Of a stretch of DNA of 64,000 bases, positions 46,373-55,763 are shown piece by piece. The position numbers were made by a program, and so were the translations under genes. The DNA lies in NCBI GenBank assembly GCA_001916965.1, contig MNTL01000048.1:40084-104083 (forward strand). The letters are read 5' to 3'. Within the stretch, counting starts at the first letter, position 1. The number at the start of each line of letters is the position of its first letter. This DNA is from Roseburia sp. CAG:10041_57 (GTDB lineage: Bacteria > Bacillota > Clostridia > Lachnospirales > Lachnospiraceae). The notes under the pieces are model-generated. The model made no database searches and was not told the origin of the DNA. It saw nothing but the letters and a program-made list of their open reading frames with translations.

Positions 46373-47449
46373 ATGACAAAACTTCCTATTTCAGTATGCA
46401 TCATTGCAAAGAATGAACAAAAATATATTGAGAACTGTCTCAAGGCATTGCGCCGATATTCCTGGGAGATTATTGTAGTGGATACCGGTTCGACAGATGA
46501 TACCAGACAGATTGCTACCCGCTATGCAGATAAAGTTTATGATTTCACATGGATTGATGATTTCAGCGCAGCCCGCAATTTTGCTGCAGCACAGGCGTCC
46601 AATAACTGGATTCTGGTGTTGGATTGCGATGAATATCTGACGCAGCTTGATGAAAAGGCTCTGCGTATCTGTATGCAGCAGCACCTTCGCCATGTTGGTA
46701 TGATGGGGCTGACGAATGTATACACGCAGCCGGATGGAGAACATACCTATAAGGCAGAAGAGGTTCCACGCTTCTATAATCGTAATTTCTTTGAGTACAG
46801 ATTTCGTATTCATGAGCAGATCACGCCGAAGAACCAGGTGAACTTGGAGGAGGTATGCCTGAGTACTTATCGTCTGCCTGTAGAGGTCGAACACCATGGA
46901 TATGATATCACACCGGAGGAGATGGAGCGTAAACAGGCGAGAAACCTGACGATGCTGCAGTCTGCACTGGGTGAGACACCTTTTGATGATTATCTGTATT
47001 TCCAGATGGGACAGTCCTATTACATATTGAAGAGATATGATGATGCCGCTAAGGCTTATGCAGAGTGCTTCGCCAGAAATGATAACCCGGAAAAAGGCTT
47101 TATGAAGGTGGCAGTTCCAGCCTATGCCAGACTTTTACTGGAGTTGGATAAGGGACAGGAAGCCAGGGAGCATCTGATGAAATATGCAGACCGTTTTAAA
47201 GGTGCAGAATATGGATATCTGCTTGGGTGTGCACATCAGGCATGTGGTGACAACCTGCTGGCGCTGTTGACTTTTGTAAAAGTGACACAGATGTCAGATA
47301 TTGATGCGCTGGGAGAACAGGCATATGATACCTTCGTAAGGATTATGCTTCTGCATAATCTTGCAGGCAATACAGAGGGTGTGGAGCATTTCAGGCAGCG
47401 TCTGGAGGAATACGGAAGAGCACACGGCAGACAGATTGTATTTGAATAA
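46373..47449 (+). CDS. family 2 glycosyltransferase with TPR-like C-terminus, paralog 3
   Basis: The 358-residue protein has the same layout (VCIIAKNEQKYIENCL, VDTGSTDDTRQIATRYADKV, LDCDEY, IHEQIT, VEHHGYDI). It starts 14 nt after paralog 2 with AAGGTGGAGG upstream, so both are one operon. A third copy suggests successive sugar additions or different acceptor sites. A terminator follows. Confidence 0.88.
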   Translation: MTKLPISVCIIAKNEQKYIENCLKALRRYSWEIIVVDTGSTDDTRQIATRYADKVYDFTWIDDFSAARNFAAAQASNNWILVLDCDEYLTQLDEKALRICMQQHLRHVGMMGLTNVYTQPDGEHTYKAEEVPRFYNRNFFEYRFRIHEQITPKNQVNLEEVCLSTYRLPVEVEHHGYDITPEEMERKQARNLTMLQSALGETPFDDYLYFQMGQSYYILKRYDDAAKAYAECFARNDNPEKGFMKVAVPAYARLLLELDKGQEAREHLMKYADRFKGAEYGYLLGCAHQACGDNLLALLTFVKVTQMSDIDALGEQAYDTFVRIMLLHNLAGNTEGVEHFRQRLEEYGRAHGRQIVFE

Positions 47450-47497
47450 AGTATAAATTCGTTTATAAACTACGGGGGAATATTTTTTATATATAAT

Positions 47498-47551
47498 AAA
47501 AAGCCAGATAGGCTGTGAATCCTTGGATTTGCAAGCATATTTGGCTTTTTT
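47498..47551 (+). terminator. terminator after the paired glycosyltransferases
   Basis: AAAAGCCAGATA pairs with TATTTGGCTTTT (one mismatch) around a 27-nt loop, ending in T6. Confidence 0.75.
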
Positions 47552-47720
47552 GTTTATGGAAAAAGACGTCAGTTTATGATTTGTTTATGTTTTTATGAAT
47601 TTTATGTTTTGCAATAACCTTAAAAGAATCATAACATCTATTGCAAATGAGACTAAAGTACTATAACATACCGCCTTGTTACGTGACACACATAATGAAT
47701 GTGAAATAAGGAGTAGTTCA

Positions 47721-50144
47721 ATGAAAGCAATATGGATGAAGAAAGGAATTATGACATTGATGGCGGCGGCTGTGACAATGAGTCCTGAACAGACAGCAAG
47801 TGAGCCTGACCACTGGGAATATGAAGCCAGTCAGGATTTTACAGTAGCAAGCGACGGCATCTATCAATTTGAATTATATGGTGCGCAGGGCGGGTCTTAT
47901 CAGGAACATACAGGTGGAAAAGGTGGCATAGTCAATATGCAGGTCAGCCTTCACCAGAATGATCGGGTAGAGCTTCGTATTGGTGGAAGCAATGACAGCC
48001 AGGGAGGAGGTCAGGGAACCTTGACCGCCGGAGGTGGAGCCACGACCGTAGTGATCAACGGAGTTACAGCAGCAGTTGCCGGCGGTGGAGGAGGAGCCAC
48101 AGATATTTTAAATGGAGAAAGTGGTGGTGGAAATCGGGGTATTATGCCTGACTCATCAATAGGAGAATCCAGTTCAGAGCCGAATTCAGCCGGCGGCGGT
48201 GGTGGCTATCAGGGTGGACAGAGTGGCTTTACCAGATACCATGAGCACACAGGCAGTGAAGAATCAGGTGGCGGCTGTTACACAGGAGAAATCAGACATA
48301 CTCATGACGGCAGCTGTTTTGTACAGTGTGGAACATTTGAGAATTTCAGAGTCAGTGATGATCAGCCGGGCTATATAGAAGCCAATTGCAGTGTGTGCGG
48401 AGAATGGGGAAGCAATGAAGGCGATATGGATTCGGACTTTATTACAGATGGCTCGTGGACACATACCAAGAGGGATTGTGGGAAGGACAATGGAGCCATA
48501 GAAGGGTATCGTTTAGTATGCGGAAAATCTAAGGATGTTATTGAAGAGAACAAACAGGCATATGGAGGAACTAATTATTACAATGCAGAAATATGTCGAA
48601 ATGTTTCTACGGCAGCAGGTGTAAGATTAGGAAATGGCAAAATAGTAATTACACAATGCCCACAGGAACAACGGACTTTTAATTATTTCAATTATGACAT
48701 GACTTTACTGGGCAGCGTCACTGCATCAAAGGGAAGTATGGCTGATTACCCGGTGAAGACAGAACCTGTCAGAAAGGCAGATTCACAGTACAGTTATACT
48801 TTTACCGGCTGGGACGATATGGAGACAGGACGTAAAGAGAACCTGACAGGGACGGACACCGTGCATTCCCCCGTTACAGAGAACAAAAACTATATTGCAG
48901 TATACCGCAAGATTCCCAAAGAATATACAGTAACTTTGGGAGATGCCTATGGCAATGTGGTAGAGACTATTACAGCGGCATATGGGAAGCAGATGCCTGA
49001 TATTACGCTCCCGGTCAGGGAAGATGGATTATTTGCAGGCTATTACCTGCAAAAGGGTGGCAGGGGAACCTGCTATTATAGTACGTCAGGTGAAGCAGTG
49101 CGAAAATCAGATATTGTTCAGGATGAGACATTCTATGCATACTGGATAAATCCAGTGTCTGTTACAAAACAGCCAGTCTCTGTAGAAGTGGAGTCTGATT
49201 ATGAAGAAAGCTATATGGAAGTTGCCTATGCGCAGAGTACGGAACAGGGTTATACCATTACGCCACAGTGGTATATGCAGCAGAATGGCAAAAAGACCAA
49301 AGTAGAGAATGGAAATACAGTCAAGTGTAAAATTCCTTCCGGCTATAAAGCAGGAAAATACACTTTCTGGTGTGAACTGACAGTAACCAGTGAACAGAAT
49401 GGGCAGCAGATCAAGGTAAGCTCCAACCAGGCAACCTTACAGGTCAACCAGGCAGCAGAGCCGCCCAAGAAGGAAGATACTAAACCAACTAGCCCAGACC
49501 TGGATAAGGATAACACCACAGGCAAACCGGGTGATGCCAATAATGGAAGCGCCACACCCCCGGATAATTCCAATAATGGAAGCACACCACCCCCGGATAA
49601 ATCCGATAATGGAAGCACCACACTCCCGGATAATTCCGATAATGGCTCAACTGGAAAAACAGACGGCGCAGATAATGAAGCCACAAGTAAACCAAATATT
49701 CCTAACAATCTGATAAACGGAGCGCTAAGCAAGAATGACATTACCAACATAAATGATGCAGCATTTACATTGGCAGTGAATCCATCACAATTACCAGTGA
49801 ATGGCAGCAAACAGGAAAATACAGAAAATACAATGCCTGCATTGACAATGATGCCTGACCCTGTAGCTTTGACAACCATCCCTGATGATACTCCATGGGA
49901 GAGTCATGCCAGTACAGCTGACAGCCCATGGATAAACCATACAGGGGCAGATAACACAGATTACAATCAGGCATCACCAGATCAGGATGCCATTTCACCG
50001 CAGAGCCATGCCACGTATGAGACAGAGCTGGTGAAAGCCAATTATTCCTTTATTGTAGGCTTAAGCATACTGGGGTTGATAGCAATTCTACTGCTTATCC
50101 TTTTTCTGAGCAATAATCATGGAGACCATTGTGCAACGGAATAA
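47721..50144 (+). CDS. large Gly- and Cys-rich surface protein with C-terminal membrane anchor
   Basis: The protein of about 807 residues starts with a weak signal-like stretch (MKKGIMTLMAAAVTMS). It has a glycine-rich region like animal and Clostridial Gly-rich proteins (about 40-160) and a Cys-rich part (about 180-300, several CxxC-like pairs). A Listeria-Bacteroides beta-repeat follows (FTGWDDMETG) and a second one (GYYLQ... YAYW). Next come an Ig-like segment, an 11-residue Pro/Asn repeat linker, and a C-terminal transmembrane helix (FIVGLSILGLIAILLLILF). This suggests an exposed adhesin or receptor. AAGGAG precedes the start at 47721. The last 50 nt overlap the HD-GYP gene on the other strand. 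Confidence 0.7.
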   Translation: MKAIWMKKGIMTLMAAAVTMSPEQTASEPDHWEYEASQDFTVASDGIYQFELYGAQGGSYQEHTGGKGGIVNMQVSLHQNDRVELRIGGSNDSQGGGQGTLTAGGGATTVVINGVTAAVAGGGGGATDILNGESGGGNRGIMPDSSIGESSSEPNSAGGGGGYQGGQSGFTRYHEHTGSEESGGGCYTGEIRHTHDGSCFVQCGTFENFRVSDDQPGYIEANCSVCGEWGSNEGDMDSDFITDGSWTHTKRDCGKDNGAIEGYRLVCGKSKDVIEENKQAYGGTNYYNAEICRNVSTAAGVRLGNGKIVITQCPQEQRTFNYFNYDMTLLGSVTASKGSMADYPVKTEPVRKADSQYSYTFTGWDDMETGRKENLTGTDTVHSPVTENKNYIAVYRKIPKEYTVTLGDAYGNVVETITAAYGKQMPDITLPVREDGLFAGYYLQKGGRGTCYYSTSGEAVRKSDIVQDETFYAYWINPVSVTKQPVSVEVESDYEESYMEVAYAQSTEQGYTITPQWYMQQNGKKTKVENGNTVKCKIPSGYKAGKYTFWCELTVTSEQNGQQIKVSSNQATLQVNQAAEPPKKEDTKPTSPDLDKDNTTGKPGDANNGSATPPDNSNNGSTPPPDKSDNGSTTLPDNSDNGSTGKTDGADNEATSKPNIPNNLINGALSKNDITNINDAAFTLAVNPSQLPVNGSKQENTENTMPALTMMPDPVALTTIPDDTPWESHASTADSPWINHTGADNTDYNQASPDQDAISPQSHATYETELVKANYSFIVGLSILGLIAILLLILFLSNNHGDHCATE
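49537..49645 (+). repeat. 33-bp tandem repeat inside the surface protein gene
   Basis: Three-plus units spaced exactly 33 bp (starts at 49537, 49570, 49603, 49636) encode an 11-residue Asn/Pro/Ser/Gly unit, such as NNGSTPPPDKS. It is a flexible linker that could vary in length by slippage. Confidence 0.85.
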
Positions 50145-50793
50145 GACTGTCATAATAGCTCATAATGCCATCGAAAAATGCATTCAGAAGTGTAATATCG
50201 TATTTTCCACTGATTGCTTCATTATGCAGATAATCCAATAACTCAGCCATAAGCATAGGCGTAGAATCAGAAGACGTATGCTGTGTATTTTCCAGATAAG
50301 CGCATAAGGAATTGGCAATGGAGACGAGCCTGACATGAGGTGGGATATCCTCTGCCCGGCATCCATTTGGATAGCCTGTTCCATTGAGATATTCGTGATG
50401 CATGGATACAATATCCAGAACAACAGGGTCATCCGTATGATGCTTGACCTGTTCGAGACCGGCACTGATATGTTCATCAAAAGCCAGCTGTTCCATATAA
50501 GACATAGACTGGGGATTTTTGCCACAGGCAGAGCAACATCCCTTTCCAATATAACCAATATCATGGAGAAAAGCGCCTAACACCAGAGAAATAGGAGAGA
50601 TACCCTGCTCATTGAGCATTTGACGATTACCAAAGAGTGCCATATGGGCAGCGATAGAGGCGACATTTACGCAATGTATGTATAGATCCATACTGGTTGC
50701 TTGCAGCATCTGTCCCATTGTGATGACCCATTGATTATAGGTAAGGGCTTCCAGGACAAGGAGCTGAGGTTCGAGTGCACGAATTTTTTTCAT
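50095..50793 (-). CDS. HD-GYP domain protein with Cys cluster
   Basis: The 232-residue protein has the metal-binding HD (H77-D78, HDIGY), H108, H118/H119, HHE (132-134) and GTGYP (138-142) elements of HD-GYP phosphodiesterases, which degrade cyclic di-GMP or related dinucleotides. The Lys after HDIG is Tyr and the HHE segment reads HHEYLNGTGYPNG, a variant. A CCxxC cluster (C86, C87, C90) takes the place of the usual ILNKP stretch. AAGGAGGA 7 nt upstream fixes the start at 50793, not 50844. No transmembrane helix. Next gene is a response regulator. Confidence 0.82.
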   Translation of the reverse strand: MKKIRALEPQLLVLEALTYNQWVITMGQMLQATSMDLYIHCVNVASIAAHMALFGNRQMLNEQGISPISLVLGAFLHDIGYIGKGCCSACGKNPQSMSYMEQLAFDEHISAGLEQVKHHTDDPVVLDIVSMHHEYLNGTGYPNGCRAEDIPPHVRLVSIANSLCAYLENTQHTSSDSTPMLMAELLDYLHNEAISGKYDITLLNAFFDGIMSYYDSLIPLHNGLHDYCSEKG

Positions 50794-50992
50794 AAGAAGT
50801 TCCTCCTTTGCGAGGTGACAGGACTGCGGGCAGCCCATTAACAATTATAGTACGGACATATAATATAACACAAGACAAGTATATCATACATAGGACAAAA
50901 ATACATTAAATAATAATTATATTCAGACAATATGCTAAAATAGGTTAAAAAGAAAATTAATTTTCAACCAGATATGAGGAAGGAGAACCCAT

Positions 50993-51748
50993 ATGAGAAA
51001 CTTACTGTCAGTATCGGATGATATTTCCGCAAAGGTCCTGTTCATTATTGAAGAAGATGGCAGAGACGCAGGCTACCTGAAAGCCTGTACCATGTGGAAT
51101 ATGGATGCAACCATAGAACACGTGCCTTTTCAGGGATATCGTAAGGCTACACAGGAACAATATGATGTGGTAGTTGTAGATGACTATATGGCAAACAAAT
51201 CAGGATATACACTGGCAATGGAGATTCTGGATAGAAAAGACGATGTCACAATGTTTATGATGGGCAAGGATATGGACGATATCAGTGTGGTAGGTGCGTA
51301 TCGTATGGGGATTGCAGACTATATGCCCATTGCAACGCCTCCGGTTCAATTAATGGCAAAATGCATTGCCAGTGTGAATCATCGTCGTAAGAGCGTTAAG
51401 CCGGTACAATATCAGGAAGACGGCAGAATTGCAGTTTCAGATGTAATTCTGGATACGAAGAATTCAATCCTGGAAATGGATGGTGAGAAGATTGTGCTTA
51501 TGAAGATGGAAGCACTGGTATTGCAGGTACTGATGGAGAGCGCAGATGTATTAGTCAGCAGAAAAGATATCTATGAGAAAGCCTGGGGACTGCCTTATGT
51601 GAATGTTCGCGAGAATACAGTAGCCATGCATATTTCCAAGCTGCGCAGGAAGATGAAAGATGATGGTGAGATTTCAAGATACATTGAGACGAAATGGGGA
51701 GAGGGATACCGCTTCCTGAGTCATCCAAGGAATGGTATCTATCATTAA
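50993..51748 (+). CDS. OmpR-type response regulator with atypical receiver domain
   Basis: The 251-residue protein has a receiver-like fold (about 14-130) and a C-terminal winged helix (about 150-245, ENTVAMHISKLRRKM, TKWGEGYRF). A candidate phospho-acceptor is D63 (VVVVDDYMANKSG). The conserved Ser/Thr after strand 4 reads MMGK, and the conserved Lys in DY-x-x-K-P is absent (DYMPIATPP). It may therefore work without standard phosphorylation. No histidine kinase lies near. GGAGAACCC lies before the start. It is divergent from the HD-GYP gene and probably regulates locally. Confidence 0.8.
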   Translation: MRNLLSVSDDISAKVLFIIEEDGRDAGYLKACTMWNMDATIEHVPFQGYRKATQEQYDVVVVDDYMANKSGYTLAMEILDRKDDVTMFMMGKDMDDISVVGAYRMGIADYMPIATPPVQLMAKCIASVNHRRKSVKPVQYQEDGRIAVSDVILDTKNSILEMDGEKIVLMKMEALVLQVLMESADVLVSRKDIYEKAWGLPYVNVRENTVAMHISKLRRKMKDDGEISRYIETKWGEGYRFLSHPRNGIYH

Positions 51749-51784
51749 GAAAATATGTGCAAGCCGCCATTTTGTGCTATAATC

Positions 51785-51870
51785 TGCTATAAGGTAATTA
51801 TGCAGACCCACATAGGAAAAAACAAAGCATTGAAGCTGCGATTTTACGCATGGGTTCTGAGTTGGCAGCG
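51785..51870 (+). repeat. partial copy of the dispersed repeat
   Basis: AAAGCATTGAAGCTGCGATT and ACGCATGGGTTCTGAGT resemble the right half of the element at 19515-19656. The left terminus is missing. It lies between the response regulator and the SNF2 gene. Confidence 0.5.
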
Positions 51871-51890
51871 GTATAGGATAACAGGAAGGC

Positions 51891-54800
51891 ATGGATATTA
51901 TGTATACAGAGACAGATATTCGCAAGGATACATCACAACAGGTATTTCAAAGAGGTAAATGGCTGTATCAGAGTGGTAATGTGCAGCATATTCAGATTCA
52001 GGATGTATATATAGAAGAAACACCGTGTAAGAAGATCAAAGCATATGTACAGGGAAGCAGCTGGAGATGCTATAACACGGAAGTGGTGGTAGACGAAGAA
52101 GCAAAAGAGCTGCATTCTTATCGTTGCGAATGTCCTGCCCATGTAGAATATGCCGGTCTTTGTAAGCATTGTGTAGCGACACTGCTTCGTTATTTTCAGG
52201 TGAGAGAGGACATACGGTGTAAGCAGGAAGCCCCGGCGAAGAAGCTCAAGGTAGAATTCCCGGAGAAGATAGCACAGCTGGAAGCAACGCCCGGTATTGT
52301 AAAAGGCAGTACCTTATATGGCAAAACACCGGAGCGGGAGCACCTTACCAGACAACGCTCCATGCCGCAGACGGACAGAGGTATGTATCGAATCCTGATG
52401 AATCAGGGGCTGGAACAGCAGCTTCCTTTTAAACAGCCTACAGTACGGGGCAAAGTACAGCTTATACCCTGCTGCCATGACTACCATGGTAAGCTTTCTG
52501 TGGAATTTCGCATTGGAATTACGAAGCTTTATGTATTAAAAGACATAGGAGAATTCGCAAGACTTATGGCGGATTCTGAGTATAAGTCTTATGGTGCGAA
52601 GCTGGCATTTTACCATCATATATCGGCTTTTGACAAGGAAAGTGCACCACTTGCGGCTTTCCTTGTGGATATCATGAAGGATTTTCAGACCCGTGGTGGA
52701 CAGAATATCTATCAGTATTACACAAGAAATGATGTCAGGAGAGAGATTCCACTGGCAGGAGTGCAGCTGGACAGATTCATGGAGATCATGGAAGAGTCTC
52801 AGATGCCTTTTGAAATGGAGACGGTTTTTACAAATCCAGTACAGTACACGGTGCAGGAAGGGGAGCCACCGATTCCTTTGAGTGTTATAGGTGTTCCCTC
52901 TGGCATCCGGCTGATTGCGCGTTCCATGCCTATGACAGAAGGTGCGGTATATTCCTATGCCTATGACAGCGATGCGGGTATCATATATCGGACAAGCCTG
53001 GATACAATACGCAGAGTTCGGGGTTTTCGCACATATATGAATGAGCAAGGCGGTAACAGCGTATTTATTGCAGAGCGGGAGCTGCCGCTTTTTTGCAGGG
53101 ATTTATTACCGGAACTTGAGAAACATTATGATGTGCAGATTCAGGAATTTCGCCCGGAGAATTATCTCCCTGACCAGGCGCAGTTTGCCATTTATCTGGA
53201 TATGCCAGAATATGATGAGATTACATGTAGATTATGTGCGGTTTATGGAGAAGAGAGTTATGATGTCTTTTCCGTAGAGAATGATGCGGCACGTTTTATT
53301 GATATGCCGTCCGGTTCTATATCGCAGAAGAGAGATGTGCAGCGGGAGATGAAGATGGATGCCGCAGTCAGTGCCTTTTTCCCGGAATATGATGGCAAAA
53401 GCCAACGCAGGGTGCTGCGTGAGGATGTGGATGCGATTTATGAATTTCTGCAAAGCGGCATACATGCACTGGAAGAGCTGGGAGAGGTCTATATATCAGA
53501 GAAGATGAAAAATGTGCAGATTCTGAATACGCCTGCCTTTTCCATGGGGATTTCACTAAAAAGCGGTCTGCTGGATCTGACTCTGGATTCCAGCGAGTTG
53601 TCAATGGATGAACTGGCTGAAGTGCTAACAAAGTACAATCGGCGCAAGAAATATTATCGTCTTCGTTCAGGTGCATTTCTGAATATGCAGGATACAAGGC
53701 TGGAGAATCTGGTAGAGCTGGTGGATGGCCTGCAATTGACGGCAAGACAGATCAGAAGCGGAGAGATACAGATTCCACGGTATCGCGCACTGTTTCTGGA
53801 TAGTCTGGCTCATGAGGAGGGCGCAGAGTATATCCGCCGGGATACGGATTTCAGGCAGCTGGTCAGAAATATGCGTGTCATGGAAGACAGCGAATATGAA
53901 GTCCCAAAAGAGCTTGAGCAGATCATGAGAGAATATCAAAAGAGCGGATTTCGCTGGCTCAAAGCTTTACAGGCAAATGGCTTTGGCGGTATTCTGGCGG
54001 ATGATATGGGACTTGGTAAGACCTTGCAGGTCATTGCTTTTTTGATGACGGAGAGACACAGGACATTGATCGTCTGCCCGGCTTCGCTGGTGTATAACTG
54101 GCAAAGTGAGATAGAACGTTTTGCTCCAGGCCTGCACCCTGTCATGGTTACAGGAGATGCAGCTTCCAGAAAAAGACTGGTAGAAGAGAGCACAGACATG
54201 GATATTCTGATCACTTCCTATGACCTGCTCAAGAGGGATATTGAGAACTATGAAAATATAGAATTCTTCTGTGAAATACTGGACGAAGCACAGTTCATTA
54301 AGAACCAGAGCACGCAGGCTGCCAGGGCGGTGAAGATGATTCATGCGGGAACCAGGTTTGCATTGACAGGTACGCCTATGGAGAACAGATTGAGCGAGTT
54401 GTGGAGTATCTTTGACTATCTGATGCCGGGATTTCTCTATGGATATAAGCAGTTTAAAGAAGAGATAGAAGCGCCCATTGTGGAACAGCAGGATCAGGAT
54501 GCCATGATGCGTCTTCGCAGAATGATTACGCCTTTTATTCTGAGACGCCTTAAAAAAGAGGTGCTGGCAGACTTGCCTGATAAGCTGGAAGAAGCAGTGT
54601 ATGCCAGAATGGAAGAGGAGCAGCAACAGCTCTATACGGCAAATGTACAGAATCTCAAACGTCTGCTTAATGGTCAGACAGATGCACAGTTTCGTGAGAA
54701 AAAGCTGCAATTGCTTGCAGAGCTTACCAGGCTGCGACAGATCTGTTGTAACCCGCTGCTTGTATACGAGAATTATAAGGGTGGTGCGGCGAAGCTGGAA

Positions 54801-55295
54801 ATGTGTATGGAATTACTGCATAACGCCATAGAAGGAGGACATAAGATTCTGGTATTTTCCCAGTTCACTTCCATGCTGGATCTGCTGGCAAAACGCAGTG
54901 ATGCAGAGCAGATTTCCTATTATAAACTGACCGGTCAGACGCCAAAGGAACAGCGGATTGAAATGGTAGAAGCATTTAACCGGGATGAAGTGTCGGTATT
55001 CTTTATATCATTAAAAGCCGGTGGAACAGGACTTAATCTGACGAGTGCAGATATTGTGATACATTTTGATCCGTGGTGGAATCTGGCAGCGCAGAACCAG
55101 GCAACGGACAGAACACACAGAATTGGACAGAAGAATGTCGTTACGGTATATAAGCTGATAGCCAAAGATACCATAGAGGAGAAGATTCTGAAGCTCCAGG
55201 AGATGAAACAGGAACTGGCGGATCAGGTTCTTGGCGGAGAGAATATGGATAATCCGACATTCTCCAGAGAAGAACTTCTGGAGCTTCTGGGCTGA
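51891..55295 (+). CDS. SNF2-family DNA translocase with SWIM zinc finger
   Basis: The 1134-residue protein begins with a SWIM finger (C79, C81, C91, H93; CxCx9CxH). It continues through about 600 residues of a bacterial SNF2-associated region and ends in a two-lobe ATPase. The Walker A motif DDMGLGKT is near residue 703, the DEAQ box near 797, and the C-terminal lobe has the GTGLNLTSAD and DRTHRIGQ motifs. These proteins move on double-stranded DNA and are related to HepA/RapA and chromatin remodelers. The bacterial role is not settled. The start could be 51900. Its stop abuts the convergent gene at 55296. Confidence 0.93.
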   Translation: MDIMYTETDIRKDTSQQVFQRGKWLYQSGNVQHIQIQDVYIEETPCKKIKAYVQGSSWRCYNTEVVVDEEAKELHSYRCECPAHVEYAGLCKHCVATLLRYFQVREDIRCKQEAPAKKLKVEFPEKIAQLEATPGIVKGSTLYGKTPEREHLTRQRSMPQTDRGMYRILMNQGLEQQLPFKQPTVRGKVQLIPCCHDYHGKLSVEFRIGITKLYVLKDIGEFARLMADSEYKSYGAKLAFYHHISAFDKESAPLAAFLVDIMKDFQTRGGQNIYQYYTRNDVRREIPLAGVQLDRFMEIMEESQMPFEMETVFTNPVQYTVQEGEPPIPLSVIGVPSGIRLIARSMPMTEGAVYSYAYDSDAGIIYRTSLDTIRRVRGFRTYMNEQGGNSVFIAERELPLFCRDLLPELEKHYDVQIQEFRPENYLPDQAQFAIYLDMPEYDEITCRLCAVYGEESYDVFSVENDAARFIDMPSGSISQKRDVQREMKMDAAVSAFFPEYDGKSQRRVLREDVDAIYEFLQSGIHALEELGEVYISEKMKNVQILNTPAFSMGISLKSGLLDLTLDSSELSMDELAEVLTKYNRRKKYYRLRSGAFLNMQDTRLENLVELVDGLQLTARQIRSGEIQIPRYRALFLDSLAHEEGAEYIRRDTDFRQLVRNMRVMEDSEYEVPKELEQIMREYQKSGFRWLKALQANGFGGILADDMGLGKTLQVIAFLMTERHRTLIVCPASLVYNWQSEIERFAPGLHPVMVTGDAASRKRLVEESTDMDILITSYDLLKRDIENYENIEFFCEILDEAQFIKNQSTQAARAVKMIHAGTRFALTGTPMENRLSELWSIFDYLMPGFLYGYKQFKEEIEAPIVEQQDQDAMMRLRRMITPFILRRLKKEVLADLPDKLEEAVYARMEEEQQQLYTANVQNLKRLLNGQTDAQFREKKLQLLAELTRLRQICCNPLLVYENYKGGAAKLEMCMELLHNAIEGGHKILVFSQFTSMLDLLAKRSDAEQISYYKLTGQTPKEQRIEMVEAFNRDEVSVFFISLKAGGTGLNLTSADIVIHFDPWWNLAAQNQATDRTHRIGQKNVVTVYKLIAKDTIEEKILKLQEMKQELADQVLGGENMDNPTFSREELLELLG

Positions 55296-55763
55296 TTATT
55301 TATTTGGATATACGTAGAAGATATGGCGTTTCTCTCTTGGAACTTCCTGAATGCGTATATCCATTTCCAGCCTCTCCTGATATTCTGACAACTGACTGGT
55401 GATTAACGGATTGCTTGCATCCTCCTTATGAAGTACCAGCTTCATACGTTCACTGATCGCAGCATGAAGAAGATCCATTTTCAGATACAGTGGATGTGAA
55501 GTGACCTCGTTGCACAAAGAAGCAATACTGCTAAGCTGTGACACATATTGTTCTTCATCAGCGCTGGCGTTCTCCAACTGCTCGATCAGGCGATCTTTTT
55601 TGAGCGTAATTGCCTGTAGAGTGACTGGATTGGGACAAGTCTGCAGGGACAACTCTAACAACATATCATCGCACTGGCTTATGTGAGCCAGCAATTGCAG
55701 AATTCTCTTGTCATTTTCACAAATCGTCTTTAACAGTATTTCATAAGTCTGTCTGTAATCCAT
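55296..55763 (-). CDS. helical FliT-like protein (putative second flagellar chaperone)
   Basis: The 155-residue, mostly helical and charged protein has a layout like the FliT-like gene at 31887: a helix, a Leu-Lys-Lys-Asp-Arg-Leu turn, then long helices. Similarity is at the pattern level only. It lies near a glycosyltransferase and a FliD-like gene, so it may serve the FliD-like protein. It abuts the SNF2 stop codon. Otherwise hypothetical. Confidence 0.5.
   Translation of the reverse strand: MDYRQTYEILLKTICENDKRILQLLAHISQCDDMLLELSLQTCPNPVTLQAITLKKDRLIEQLENASADEEQYVSQLSSIASLCNEVTSHPLYLKMDLLHAAISERMKLVLHKEDASNPLITSQLSEYQERLEMDIRIQEVPREKRHIFYVYPNK

Noticed and set aside
32520..47449. A prophage or integrative element around the flagellin island
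   Set aside because: No integrase, phage structural or conjugation genes, no tRNA and no attachment-site repeats seen.
49537..49645. 33-bp repeats as a CRISPR array
   Set aside because: Units are contiguous without spacers and in frame inside a coding region.
53967..54710. A 247-residue reverse frame opposite the SNF2 ATPase core
   Set aside because: Overlaps conserved helicase motifs in full; shadow frame.
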